Shown here piece by piece: positions 33,214-44,254 of a stretch of 64,000 nt of DNA. Source of the stretch: Bog-756 sp963725275 (GTDB taxonomy: Bacteria > Actinomycetota > Acidimicrobiia > Acidimicrobiales > RAAP-2); NCBI GenBank assembly GCA_963725275.1, contig CAVRXS010000004.1:248001-312000 (forward strand), given 5' to 3'. The translations under genes were made by a program, and so were the position numbers. Every line of letters starts with the position of its first letter. Positions within the stretch are counted from its first letter, which is position 1. Under the pieces are notes generated by a model. That model was not told the DNA's origin and did no database searches. It was given only the letters and a program-made list of their open reading frames with translations.

Positions 33214-35616
33214 GTGACCAGGGGTCCGCTGAACTCGCTTGCTGGAGTGCGGGTGCTCGACCTCTCCGATGATCTGGCCGGGTCGTACTGCACGAAGATG
33301 CTCAGCGACGCCGGCGCCGAGGTCCTGAAGGTGGAGCCGCCTTCGGGCCATCCGCTGAGGCACTGGTCCCGAACGGGGTCGCTGGGTCGAGATGGCGACC
33401 CGGACGGCGTCCTGTTCGGTTTCCTCGCCGCTGGGCAACGGAGCGTCGGCGCCGATCTCGACGACTCGACCGGTCAGGACCGGGTGCTCGAACTGCTGGC
33501 GGCCAGCGACATCGCGGTCACCACCTCGTCGGCGGAGAAGTTGGCCGCCCAAGGCCTTGGCTTCGCCGAGGTCCACGAGGTGAACCACGAGCTCACCGTG
33601 ATCTCGCTCACGCCCTTCGGCCTCACGGGACCGCGCAGCGGAGACTCGGCGAACGACTTCCTCCTCCAGGCAATGTCCGGGTCGTTGCACAACCATGGTT
33701 CGTGGCGTCGTGAGCCGCTGGCCGTCGGTGGTGGGCTCGGGGAATGGATCGCCGGCGCCTACGGCGCAGCGGGCGCTCTGGCGGCGCGTGCCCGCCTTGA
33801 TCGCACTGGCGACGGTGAGCTGGTCGATGTGTCGACCCTCGAAGCGCTCGCGGTGACGCTCGTGTGTTACCCATCGGTGGCCGCTTCAGTTCCCGGGGGC
33901 GTCCGCCGGCGGGCGACGGTCGAAATGGTTCCGGGCATCGAACCCTGCAAGGACGGTTTTGTCGGGCTCACGACCCTCACCGCGCAGCAGTGGCACGACC
34001 TTGCAGCGATGATCGATCGCCCCGATCTCATCGACAACGGCCGACTCGACAGCCCCCGTTCGCGCATCGCCCGCGAGGCCGAGTTGCGCCCCGCCATCCA
34101 CGCGTGGACCGAGCAGCACCAGGCTGGAGAGATCGTCGAACGGGCAGCACTGTTCCGGGTGCCGGCAGCACCGGTGCTCAATGGCGCGACTTTGCCGCAG
34201 TTCGAGCCGCTGATCGATCGCGGGCTCTTCACCAGCAACCCCCGCGGCGGGTATTCGCACCCGCGTCCGCCGTTCCTCAGCACGGCGACCGAGCCTCGTC
34301 CGGTGGCAGCCGCTCCAAAGGTGGGCGAGCATGAGGCAATGCCCTTCCGGTCGGATCGTACTGCGCCGCCGGGAAGTCGCTCTCTAGACGACGGGTGCCT
34401 TCCGCTCGAAGGCGTCAGGCTGCTCGATCTCACTGCGTTCTGGGCCGGGCCTTGCGCGACCCAGTACCTCGCCACCCTTGGTGCAGACGTGATCAAAGTC
34501 GAGTCCGTCCAGCGCCCCGACTCGATGCGGTTCAACGTCGGGGTTTCCCCGAAGACCGACCAATGGTGGGAGCAGGGGTACCTCTATCTCTCGGCCAACC
34601 TCAACAAGCGCGGCATCACCCTCAACCTCGGCGATGACCGGGGCCGCGGACTCTTCCTGCAGCTGGCCGCCCAGTCGGACGTCATCGTCGAGAACTTCAC
34701 ACCCCGCGTCATGGAGAATTTCGAGCTCACCTACGACACCATCCGGGAGGTCAGCCCGGCCGTCGTGATGGTCAGCATGCCAGGGTGGGGCCTCGAGGGA
34801 CCGTGGCGCGACCGGCCGGGTTTCGCGACCACGATGGAGCAGGCCTCCGGCATGGCCTTCGTCACCGGCTACGACGACGGGCCGCCGATGGCGCCCGGCT
34901 TGTGCGATCCGCTCGCCGGTGTCCATGGGGCGTTCGCCGTCCTTGCTGCACTGGAGGAGCGCAGGAAGACGGGCCGCGGTCAACACATCGAGCTACCGAT
35001 GATCGACCTGGCCGTGAACGTCTCGGCCGAGCAGATCCTCGAGTTCGAGGCCTACGGCGAGCTGATGACCCGGATGGGGAATCGTTGCCCGCAGCATGCG
35101 CCCCAGGGCGTGTACGCGTGCGCCGGGACCGACGAGTGGCTCGCACTGTCGGTGACCACCGAGGAGCAGTGGAGTGCAGTCTGCGAGGCGATCGGCGCCC
35201 AGTCGTGGGCTGCTGATCCGGAGCTTGCAACCGTCGATCAGCGCTATGCAGCGCACGACCGGATCGACGAGGCGATCGGGGGATGGTGCGCACGCCGGAC
35301 GCTCGGCGCCGCCCTCGACGCGCTGTCGGCGGCCGGGGCCGAGCCGGTCGTCCCCGCCTACGCCATCGACCAGGACCGTCAGATGCAGGCCCGCGGTTTT
35401 TGGCAATCGGTCGCTCACCCCATCGTCGGAGAGCACCGATATCCGGGATGGCCGATGCGCCTCTCGGGCAGCCCGGGTGGCTGGTACCGATCGCCGGCGC
35501 CGCTCCTCGGACAACACAACGCGGAGGTGCTCACCGGGCTGCTCGGACTCGCGGCCGACGAGATCGTCGATCTGCAACAGGCTCGCGTGATCGGTGAACG
35601 ACCGCTCGGCCTCTGA
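33214..35616 (+). CDS. Two-domain CaiB/BaiF class III CoA-transferase
   Basis: About 800 aa, made of two tandem class III CoA-transferase units, roughly 1-360 and 395-800. Each unit starts with the family signature (LAGVRVLDLSDDLAGSYCTKMLSDAGAEVLKVEPPSG; LEGVRLLDLTAFWAGPCATQYLATLGADVIKVES). The second unit carries the expected catalytic Asp region and the GPCATQYLATLGAD fold marker. Such fused enzymes activate carboxylic acids by CoA transfer in degradation pathways. GTG 33214 is preferred because it lies 6 nt downstream of the -10, giving a leaderless message; GTG 33208 is in frame but overlaps the promoter. It is divergent from the Rieske gene. Confidence 0.88.
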   Translation: MTRGPLNSLAGVRVLDLSDDLAGSYCTKMLSDAGAEVLKVEPPSGHPLRHWSRTGSLGRDGDPDGVLFGFLAAGQRSVGADLDDSTGQDRVLELLAASDIAVTTSSAEKLAAQGLGFAEVHEVNHELTVISLTPFGLTGPRSGDSANDFLLQAMSGSLHNHGSWRREPLAVGGGLGEWIAGAYGAAGALAARARLDRTGDGELVDVSTLEALAVTLVCYPSVAASVPGGVRRRATVEMVPGIEPCKDGFVGLTTLTAQQWHDLAAMIDRPDLIDNGRLDSPRSRIAREAELRPAIHAWTEQHQAGEIVERAALFRVPAAPVLNGATLPQFEPLIDRGLFTSNPRGGYSHPRPPFLSTATEPRPVAAAPKVGEHEAMPFRSDRTAPPGSRSLDDGCLPLEGVRLLDLTAFWAGPCATQYLATLGADVIKVESVQRPDSMRFNVGVSPKTDQWWEQGYLYLSANLNKRGITLNLGDDRGRGLFLQLAAQSDVIVENFTPRVMENFELTYDTIREVSPAVVMVSMPGWGLEGPWRDRPGFATTMEQASGMAFVTGYDDGPPMAPGLCDPLAGVHGAFAVLAALEERRKTGRGQHIELPMIDLAVNVSAEQILEFEAYGELMTRMGNRCPQHAPQGVYACAGTDEWLALSVTTEEQWSAVCEAIGAQSWAADPELATVDQRYAAHDRIDEAIGGWCARRTLGAALDALSAAGAEPVVPAYAIDQDRQMQARGFWQSVAHPIVGEHRYPGWPMRLSGSPGGWYRSPAPLLGQHNAEVLTGLLGLAADEIVDLQQARVIGERPLGL

Positions 35617-35644
35617 GACCTGCGCGTGACCGGGGCCGCCGAAG

Positions 35645-35715
35645 AGCGGGCGACGGGAATCGAACCCGCGTTCTCAGCTTGGGAAGCTGATGTTCTGCCT
35701 CTGAACTACGCCCGC
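35645..35715 (-). tRNA. tRNA-Gly (anticodon CCC)
   Basis: Read on the minus strand: 7-bp acceptor GCGGGCG/CGCCCGC, D arm with AGTTCAGAGGCAGAAC, anticodon stem TCAGC/GCTGA around loop TTCCCAA (anticodon CCC), and T arm CGGGTTCGATTCCCG. Discriminator base T; CCA is not encoded. It borders the accessory block to its left. Confidence 0.95.
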
Positions 35716-35862
35716 AACGAGAAGGACAGCCTATCGCCTGGACCCCCGTAGCTCAGGCCTGTCCGGGGCGCCGCGATCATCTGGACGAGGCCTCACCCCC
35801 ATGTGCCCCGACCTGCCCGGAGATGTGACCGGGGTCCCCTGCCCCACTAACGTCTGTCCGTC

Positions 35863-36426
35863 ATGGTTCTCTCCGACCGCTCCATCCGCGAAGCACTCTC
35901 CGCGGGTCAGATCAAGATCGACCCGATGGACGAGTCGTGCATCCAGCCTTCTTCGGTGGACCTCCACGTCGACCAGTACTTCCGCTTGTTCCGGAACCAC
36001 ACCAGCAGGGTCATCGACGTGCGCGAGGACCAGGAGGACCTCACCGAACTGGTCGACGTGGGCACGGATCCCCTGATCCTGCATCCCGGTGAGTTCGTGC
36101 TCGGTTCGACGACCGAGAAGGTGACCCTGCCGAGTGACCTGGTGGCCCGGCTCGAGGGCAAGTCCTCGCTCGGCCGGCTCGGGCTCCTCATCCACTCGAC
36201 GGCGGGCTTCGTCGACGCCGGGTGGGACGGCCACCTGACCCTCGAGCTCTCCAATGTGGCCAACCTGCCCATCACCGTCTACCCGGGCATGAAGATCGGC
36301 CAGATCAGCTTCCTGCAGATGACCACCGCTGCGGACCACCCCTACGGCTCGGCCGGCCTCCACTCCAAGTACCAGGGCCAGTGGGGCCCGACCCCGAGCC
36401 GGTACTCGGACAACTTCGGCTCGTGA
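35863..36426 (+). CDS. dcd: dCTP deaminase
   Basis: A 187-aa dCTP deaminase converting dCTP to dUTP (or dUMP in bifunctional forms). Landmarks: [75 protein letters not shown] with the catalytic Glu, [11 protein letters not shown], and the C-terminal lid [12 protein letters not shown]. Length and order are normal for the actinobacterial form. A TAACGT hexamer 9 nt upstream may be the -10. Confidence 0.95.
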   Translation: MVLSDRSIREALSAGQIKIDPMDESCIQPSSVDLHVDQYFRLFRNHTSRVIDVREDQEDLTELVDVGTDPLILHPGEFVLGSTTEKVTLPSDLVARLEGKSSLGRLGLLIHSTAGFVDAGWDGHLTLELSNVANLPITVYPGMKIGQISFLQMTTAADHPYGSAGLHSKYQGQWGPTPSRYSDNFGS

Positions 36427-36494
36427 CCAGCGGGCTGCACACCGTCCCCACGACCACCGCCTCGTGAACAGCAGTCACCCCTAGGAGGATCGCA

Positions 36495-38534
36495 GTGCCC
36501 CTCAGACTCGCCGTCGGACTCGGCATCACCGTCGTGATGTTCGCCATCGCCGGGCGTCGCTTCGCATGGCTCTTCCGGCTGATCGCATCCGGGCAGCCGG
36601 CCGTCCCGTCACGGGCAAAGGACATCCCGAAGCGGATCAAGGCCGAGTTGGTAGAGGTGGGCGGGCAGAAGAAGCTCCTCCAGTGGACCGTTCCGGGCCT
36701 GGCGCACGCATTCACCTTCTGGGGCTTCACCGTCCTCATCCTCACCATCATCGAGGCGTTCGGCTGTCTGTTCGACCGCGATTTCCACATCCCGATCATC
36801 GGCCGCTGGCCGGTCGTCGGATTCATCGAGGACTTCTTCGCCGTGGCCGTCATCATCTCCCTGGGCGTCTTCGTGGGTATCCGGGTCAAGAATTCCCCGG
36901 CCCGGGAGAATCGCCGCTCGCGTTTCTTCGGCTCGCACACCGGTGCCGCCTGGCTGGTTCTCCTCATGATCTTCGGCGTCATGGTGACCCTGCTCTTCTA
37001 CAGGGCAGCCCAGGTCAACACCGGCAACTTCCCGTACAACTGGGCGGCATTCGCCTCACACGCCCTGGCCAAGGTCCTCGCGCCGCTCGGAACCGGGGTC
37101 AACAGCGTGATCGAGACGGTAGCCCTGCTGGCCAACATCGCGATCATCACCGGGTTCCTCGTGTTCGTCTCGTACTCGAAGCACCTTCACATCTTCCTGG
37201 CCCCGATCAACGTGGCCACCTCCCGCCGCCCGCGGGCGTTGGGTGCCCTTGCCTCTACCCCGGACATGTCCATGGAGGACGTCGGCGACAACGACGAGGT
37301 GGTGTTCGGGGCCGGGCGCATCGAGGACTTCTCCTGGAAGCAACTTCTCGACATGGCCACCTGCACCGAGTGCGGCCGCTGTCAATCGCAATGTCCGGCA
37401 TGGAACACCGGCAAGCCGCTCTCTCCGAAGCTCCTCATCATGGATCTCCGCGACAACCTGTTCGCCAACGCCGACCGGGTCATGACCAAGAACCGAGCCG
37501 CCGGGGTCGAGGTCGCCGGTCTGGTGGGCGACACCATCGACCCCGACGTGCTCTGGTCCTGCACGACCTGTGGCGCGTGCGTCGAGGAGTGCCCGGTCGA
37601 CATCGAGCACATCGACACGATCATCGACATGCGCCGCTACCAGGTGCTCATGGAGTCCGAGTTCCCCACCGAGGCCGGGCTCATGCTCCGCAACGTCGAA
37701 AACCAGGGTGACCCGTGGGGCCTGGGCAGCGCCAAGCGCACCGACTGGATCGCGTCCCTCGACTTCGACGTGCCGGTGATCACCGGGACCATCCCGGACG
37801 ACATCGAGTACCTCTACTGGGTGGGCTGCGCCGGTGCCCTCGACGAGCGGGCCCGCAAGGGTGCCCAGGCCACTGCCCGCATGCTGCACCGGGCGGGCGT
37901 GAGCTTCGGCATTCTCGGCCCGAGGGAGTCCTGCACCGGTGACCCGGCCCGGCGTCTCGGCAACGAGTACCTCTACCAGGAGCAGGCCCGGACGAACATC
38001 GAGACGCTCACCGGCGCCGGCGTCAAGAAGGTCATCGCCACCTGCCCCCACTGCTTCAACTCGTTGGCCAACGAGTACCCGTCATTGGGCGGGGACTTCG
38101 AGGTGATCCACCACAGCCAGCTGCTCGACCATCTCGTCCGGGCCGGCCGGATCACTCCGGGCGGTGGCTACACGGGCTCGGTCACCTACCACGACCCGTG
38201 CTACCTGGGTCGCCACAACCGGATCTTCGACGAGCCGCGCTCGGTCATCGATGCCATCCCCGGCGCCACCCAGATCGAGATGCGCCGCTGCCGCGAGAAG
38301 GGCTTCTGCTGTGGCGCCGGCGGTGCCCGCATGTGGCTCGAGGAGAACATCGGCAAGCGCGTCAACATGGAGCGGACCGAGGAGGCCATCGGCACCGGGG
38401 CCGACGTGGTCTCGACCGCCTGTCCCTACTGCATGATCATGCTCGACGACGCGGTCCGGGCCAACGCCAAGGAGGACGAGGTCCGGGTGCTGGATCTCTC
38501 CCAGCTCCTCGAGGAGTCCCTCACTCAGTCGTAG
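36495..38534 (+). CDS. Membrane Fe-S oxidoreductase, EtfD-like (heterodisulfide reductase-related)
   Basis: A 679-aa protein with about five N-terminal membrane helices (residues 1-240, NarI-like), then two 4Fe-4S motifs (CTECGRCQSQCP and CTTCGACVEECP), and two CCG domains (WVGCAGALDERARKGAQATARML and YHDPCYLGRHN, CCGAGGARMW). This is the architecture of mycobacterial EtfD, which moves electrons from electron-transfer flavoprotein (fatty acid beta-oxidation) to menaquinone. GTG 36495 follows AGGAGGATCGCA. Its 3' end overlaps the convergent cyclic-nucleotide-binding gene by 10 bp. Confidence 0.88.
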   Translation: MPLRLAVGLGITVVMFAIAGRRFAWLFRLIASGQPAVPSRAKDIPKRIKAELVEVGGQKKLLQWTVPGLAHAFTFWGFTVLILTIIEAFGCLFDRDFHIPIIGRWPVVGFIEDFFAVAVIISLGVFVGIRVKNSPARENRRSRFFGSHTGAAWLVLLMIFGVMVTLLFYRAAQVNTGNFPYNWAAFASHALAKVLAPLGTGVNSVIETVALLANIAIITGFLVFVSYSKHLHIFLAPINVATSRRPRALGALASTPDMSMEDVGDNDEVVFGAGRIEDFSWKQLLDMATCTECGRCQSQCPAWNTGKPLSPKLLIMDLRDNLFANADRVMTKNRAAGVEVAGLVGDTIDPDVLWSCTTCGACVEECPVDIEHIDTIIDMRRYQVLMESEFPTEAGLMLRNVENQGDPWGLGSAKRTDWIASLDFDVPVITGTIPDDIEYLYWVGCAGALDERARKGAQATARMLHRAGVSFGILGPRESCTGDPARRLGNEYLYQEQARTNIETLTGAGVKKVIATCPHCFNSLANEYPSLGGDFEVIHHSQLLDHLVRAGRITPGGGYTGSVTYHDPCYLGRHNRIFDEPRSVIDAIPGATQIEMRRCREKGFCCGAGGARMWLEENIGKRVNMERTEEAIGTGADVVSTACPYCMIMLDDAVRANAKEDEVRVLDLSQLLEESLTQS

Positions 38535-38947
38535 GCAAGGGCATCGGCCTCGCGCAGGCGGTTGGCCAGGGCGGCCAGCATCTTGCGGGCGATGGTGGGC
38601 ACGGTCTCGAGCAGCCCGTTGAACTGGCGCTGCGAGAGCACCAGCAGGGTCATCGGGGTCTCCGAGACCACCGAGGCCGAACGGGGCCGGCGGTCGAGCA
38701 GCGCCAGCTCTCCGAAGTGGGCCCCGGCACCGAGGGTGGCGACCTGCTTGCCGTTGCGGGTCACCGCGGCGGTGCCGTCCACGATGATGAAGAACTCCAT
38801 CCCGATGCGGCCCTCCTCGACCAGGACCTTGCCCGCCGGCACTTCGAGCTCGTCGAGCAGCGCCCGGATCTTCCGGAGCTCCGATCCACTGCAGCTCGAG
38901 AAGAGCCAGATGGACTTGAGGTCGGTTGCCTGAGGTCCGCGCGCCAT
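38525..38947 (-). CDS. Cyclic nucleotide-binding domain protein
   Basis: A 140-aa single cNMP-binding domain without a DNA-binding module. Visible: IWLFSSCSGSELRKI, LVEEGRIGMEFFIIVDGTAAV, and the phosphate-binding cassette GAHFGELALLDRRPRSASV. It may sense cAMP or be a structural sensor for a partner protein. Start ATG 38947. No partner is obvious; it is convergent with the EtfD-like gene. Confidence 0.85.
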   Translation of the reverse strand: MARGPQATDLKSIWLFSSCSGSELRKIRALLDELEVPAGKVLVEEGRIGMEFFIIVDGTAAVTRNGKQVATLGAGAHFGELALLDRRPRSASVVSETPMTLLVLSQRQFNGLLETVPTIARKMLAALANRLREADALAYD

Positions 38948-39128
38948 GCGGGCGAGACTAGTCCGGAGATGTGTCGAACGCCGGGGACTGGCCGACCCCG
39001 CTGACGCGCGCGGAGCGACGCGCCCGAGGGCAGCTGCGACCCCCCTGCTACCATCTCCCGCTCATCGGGCCGGCCGCCCGCCGGCAGAGGCACTCCCTGC
39101 CCGGGACGGACCGACCAACGGGCGCACC

Positions 39129-39704
39129 ATGACAATGGCACCACCTCAAGACGACCGAGAGGACCGGGACGTAGGGGATGTCCCCGAGGGTCGCACGGGA
39201 CTCCCGGCCGACCGGTCGGTTGGCGTGCTGCGGGGCGCGCCCGTCGAGGTCGACGTGCGGCGGGTGACACGGGTCGCGGTGGGCGTGGCGCTGGTCGGCC
39301 TCGCAGTCGCGGCTGTCGTGCTCCTGGTGGCCGGCTACCAGAAGAACAGCCAGATCGACAGCCTGCGCGCCCACGGGGTTCCGGTCGAGCTCACCGTGAC
39401 CCACTGCCTCGGCCTGATGGGGGGCAGCGGGTCGAACCTCGCGGGGTACGACTGCAGCGGTACCTACACGGTGGGCGGGCACGTCTTCACCGAGGACATC
39501 CCTGGCAACACGTTGCACGCGCCCGGTACGACCGTGCGTGGTCTGATCGTTCCGGGGGATCCCGCACTGTTCTCGACGCCCGCAACCGTGGACTCCGAGC
39601 ATGCCTCGTGGACCGTCTACCTCGTCCCCGCTGTCCTGCTCGCACTGCTCGCCGTCCTGCTCGCACTGGTCGCCGTCCGGACACGTCACCGGTCACCGTC
39701 GTGA
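39129..39704 (+). CDS. Hypothetical two-helix membrane protein (DUF3592-like)
   Basis: A 191-aa protein with an acidic cytoplasmic N-terminus, a first helix (VAVGVALVGLAVAAVVLLVAGY), an extracytoplasmic domain of about 90 residues with two Cys (HCLGL and YDCSGTYTVGGHVF) that could form a disulphide, and a second helix (VYLVPAVLLALLAVLLALVAV). The extracellular beta-like part resembles DUF3592. Function unknown. ATG 39129 is one of two closely spaced in-frame ATGs. Confidence 0.65.
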   Translation: MTMAPPQDDREDRDVGDVPEGRTGLPADRSVGVLRGAPVEVDVRRVTRVAVGVALVGLAVAAVVLLVAGYQKNSQIDSLRAHGVPVELTVTHCLGLMGGSGSNLAGYDCSGTYTVGGHVFTEDIPGNTLHAPGTTVRGLIVPGDPALFSTPATVDSEHASWTVYLVPAVLLALLAVLLALVAVRTRHRSPS

Positions 39705-39792
39705 TCGCCCCCGTCCCCCCATGGGGCTCCGGAGACGCCCGGTCGGGTCGGCCGTCGGGATCCGACTCGGATCGAGCGCGGTAGCCTTGCCC

Positions 39793-40380
39793 ATGGCCGC
39801 GCGCGACCCGGACAAGCCGACGCTCTCGGAACGCTTCACCCGGGCGATGATCAAGGCGGAGACCGCCGAACGGCCTGCGAAGGAGCCGGGACCCACGACG
39901 GTCGACGAGCTCGAGGAGGCTGTCAAGCGGGCCAACGACAACGAGCGGCTCATCGGCCTGCTCGCCGCTCCACTGGCCGGCATGGTGGGGCTGCTGGTGA
40001 CCGGCAGCCTGCTCGCCAACGACCCCAAGTCCTACTCGTCGGTGTACCACGTCCTCTCTCTCACCCTCCTGGTCCTGGCCCTGGCGATGCTGGCGGCGGC
40101 CTGGTTCCGCAAGCGGCTCTACCTCGGGGTTGCGATGGCCCTCTACGGACTCTCGATCTTCAATCTTCACTTCTGGGGATTCGGGATCCCGTTCCTCCTG
40201 TTCGGCTCCTGGTACCTGGTCCGTGCATACAGGCTGCAGCAGAAGCTGAAGCTGGCTCGGGAAGCCGCTCCGGGCGGTGGGGTCGGTCAGACCAGGGCGA
40301 GCAAGCGCTACACGCCCCCGGTCAAGGGACCCGGCAAGATGCCCAAGGCATCGCGCGGGGACGACCAGCCGCCTGGCTGA
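39793..40380 (+). CDS. Hypothetical membrane protein
   Basis: A 195-aa protein that I do not recognise. The N-terminal 50 residues are charged (TLSERFTRAMIKAETAERPAKE), followed by about four helices (LIGLLAAPLAGMVGLLVTGSLL, VYHVLSLTLLVLALAMLAAAW, LGVAMALYGLSIFNLHFWGFGIPFLLFGSWYLV) and a basic tail with Lys-Pro repeats (KRYTPPVKGPGKMPK). TAGCCT lies 5 nt before ATG 39793, so the message may be leaderless. It precedes the amt gene but is separated by 234 bp. Confidence 0.6.
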   Translation: MAARDPDKPTLSERFTRAMIKAETAERPAKEPGPTTVDELEEAVKRANDNERLIGLLAAPLAGMVGLLVTGSLLANDPKSYSSVYHVLSLTLLVLALAMLAAAWFRKRLYLGVAMALYGLSIFNLHFWGFGIPFLLFGSWYLVRAYRLQQKLKLAREAAPGGGVGQTRASKRYTPPVKGPGKMPKASRGDDQPPG

Positions 40381-40447
40381 GCCTGCTCCGCCTCCGAGCG
40401 GCTCCCACCGTCGGCGTCACCCCCTTTCACCTGCGGGGATGCGCCAG

Positions 40448-40485
40448 TTCACGCGTTGGTAACACAGGCGTGACCCTGCCGAAAT
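40448..40485. promoter_or_regulatory. GlnR-box-like site upstream of amt
   Basis: Four half-site-like pentamers at strict 11-bp spacing: TTCAC (40448), GTAAC (40459), GTGAC (40470), GAAAT (40481), each separated by 6 nt. This resembles the actinobacterial GlnR consensus of alternating GTnAC and GAAAC half-sites with N6 gaps, and it lies upstream of nitrogen genes. Confidence 0.5.
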
Positions 40486-40614
40486 CCCCCTCCTGCATTG
40501 TTTGCGGCGTCAGAGCGAATCTGGCTGTCTTGGCTTCCGCACGCCGGTACTCCTCGGGGCGCGGACGCCGGGACGCAGTCAGCACGAGGCATCTCAGGAG
40601 AGGAGCACCCAACA

Positions 40615-42536
<1,922 letters not shown>

Positions 42537-42676
42537 CCGGCGGCTGATCGTCGACCGTCGTCGCTGGAAGGACGGCGGGCGGCGAGGCCACAGAGACCAT
42601 GCCCGCTACCGCGGATCGGCGGGCGAGGGAACGGAAGCGGTCGGCCCTCCGGGGTCGGCCGTTTCCCGCGCCCGGG

Positions 42677-43432
42677 TCAGCCGGCCTGGCGCCGGACCGC
42701 GTCGGCTGCAGCTTCGGCGGCCGAGGCGTCGCCGAGGAACCTGCTCGAGATGACCGAGAGATCGCCGTCGAGCTCATAGACGAAGGGGATGCCGGTCGGG
42801 ATCTCGAGGTCGACGATCTCCTTGTCGCCGATCCCCTCGATGTGCTTGCGCAGGGCCCGGAGGCTGTTGCCGTGCGCCACGACCAGGACCGCCCCACGCC
42901 GCGGCGCCTCCGCCAGGAGATCCGGGACGATGGCGTCCTCCCAGTAGGGGACGGTCCGCACCACGACGTCGGCGAGGCACTCGGTGAGCGGCAGGGCGTC
43001 GGCCGGCACGTCCCGGTAGCGGGGGTCGCCGGCGGGGTCGTGGACGTCGCCGCGCTCGACGGCAGGCGGTGGGGTCCCGAAACTCCGCCTCCACTCCTTG
43101 ACCTGGTCCGCGCCGTGACGGGCCGCCGTCTCCTTCTTGTCGAGTCCCTGGAGGGCTCCGTAGTGGCGCTCGTTGAGCCGCCAGTGCCGGCGCACCGGGA
43201 GCCACGACCGACCGGCGACCTCGAGTGTGAGGTCGGCGGTCCGGATCGCCCGGGTCAGCAATGACGTGTGGAGCACCCGAAGGTCGAGTCCGGCCTCATC
43301 AAGGATGAGCCGGCCCGCCGCTCGGGCTTCCTCCTCGCCCTGGTCCGAAAGGTCGACGTCGTACCAGCCGGTGAAGAGGTTCTCGGCGTTCCAGAGGGAC
43401 TGACCGTGTCGAAGGAGAACCAACTCGGGCAT
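42677..43432 (-). CDS. gpmA: 2,3-bisphosphoglycerate-dependent phosphoglycerate mutase
   Basis: A 251-aa histidine phosphatase superfamily enzyme of glycolysis. The phospho-His motif is [18 protein letters not shown]; Glu/His partner residues are in [14 protein letters not shown] and [11 protein letters not shown]. Length and motifs match GpmA, not cofactor-independent GpmI. TACGCT lies 7 nt upstream of ATG 43432, another likely leaderless start. Confidence 0.95.
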   Translation of the reverse strand: MPELVLLRHGQSLWNAENLFTGWYDVDLSDQGEEEARAAGRLILDEAGLDLRVLHTSLLTRAIRTADLTLEVAGRSWLPVRRHWRLNERHYGALQGLDKKETAARHGADQVKEWRRSFGTPPPAVERGDVHDPAGDPRYRDVPADALPLTECLADVVVRTVPYWEDAIVPDLLAEAPRRGAVLVVAHGNSLRALRKHIEGIGDKEIVDLEIPTGIPFVYELDGDLSVISSRFLGDASAAEAAADAVRRQAG

Positions 43433-43489
43433 GGCATCGAGCGTATCCCGACGGTTGCCGGGGTTTGCGCCACGGGAGGTCGATCGGGA

Positions 43490-44059
43490 TCAGCGGATCC
43501 GCTGGAGGGTGGCGTTGGCTGTGCCCAGGTCGAACTCGGTCGCGTCGAAGGGACCACCCACCCATTCGAGGCAGTCGTCGTGCTCGTCGTTCTCAGGGTC
43601 GGCGATTGCCCCGAGGAAGTGCTGGTACCCGGATGCACCACCGACGTCCTCGGGCGGACAGGCGTTCTGGCCGTCGATGCACACGCCGAATTTGAGTCCA
43701 ATGGGCGACCGGGTCAGGGCCTCGATGACGACATCGTGCTCCCAACTGTCGCCGAAGTCGTATTCATAGTGAAACCGTCGCTCTTCCCGGAGGGCCTGGA
43801 GCACGGTCACGCCTTTCTCGTCGATCTCCTCATCGGGGTAATCGTCGAAACACATCCCATAGCGCTTCTCGCCCACTTCGAATGCGTGGAGGTGCGAGTT
43901 GGTCCAGCCCATGGCCGCCAGCAGCATCTCGCTCAGTTTGGCCATTCTCACCGCCCCCGGCACGAGTACCCGCCTCCAGACCACCGGGTGGACGTCGGCC
44001 AGTTGGATCCGCAGCTGAAGGACGCTCTGGCCGGGCGATCGGGGCGTGCTCGGAGCCAC
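43490..44059 (-). CDS. Plasmid pRiA4b ORF-3 family protein
   Basis: A 189-aa protein with the PRiA4_ORF3 pattern: VLQLRIQLADVHPVVWRRVLVPGAVRMAKLSEMLLAAMGW, HLHAFEVGEKRYG, FHYEYDFGDSWEHDVVIE, ACPPEDVGGASGYQHFL. Family function is unknown; members are often mobile-element or metal related. GTG 44059 lies 6 nt from TAGCCT (44066-44071), a likely leaderless start. Confidence 0.85.
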   Translation of the reverse strand: MAPSTPRSPGQSVLQLRIQLADVHPVVWRRVLVPGAVRMAKLSEMLLAAMGWTNSHLHAFEVGEKRYGMCFDDYPDEEIDEKGVTVLQALREERRFHYEYDFGDSWEHDVVIEALTRSPIGLKFGVCIDGQNACPPEDVGGASGYQHFLGAIADPENDEHDDCLEWVGGPFDATEFDLGTANATLQRIR

Positions 44060-44254
44060 GCACCGAGGCTACGCGAGTTGCTCCCCCGGATCTCGGAGCC
44101 TCGTCAGTGGAGATGGACAACAGGGCCTGTACCCACAAGAGCGCGTAAACCAGGGCTCGCTTCCATCACTCCCGGTACAGTCGCGGCGTGACCTTGTTTT
44201 TCCTACCCCCGCCGGGTCCCCCTGGGCCTCGGCGCGAGACGAGGAGAAACGGAT

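Noticed and set aside
35645..35715. Integration site duplicated from the tRNA-Gly 3' end
   Set aside because: No second copy of the tRNA 3' sequence or integrase gene is visible in the window.
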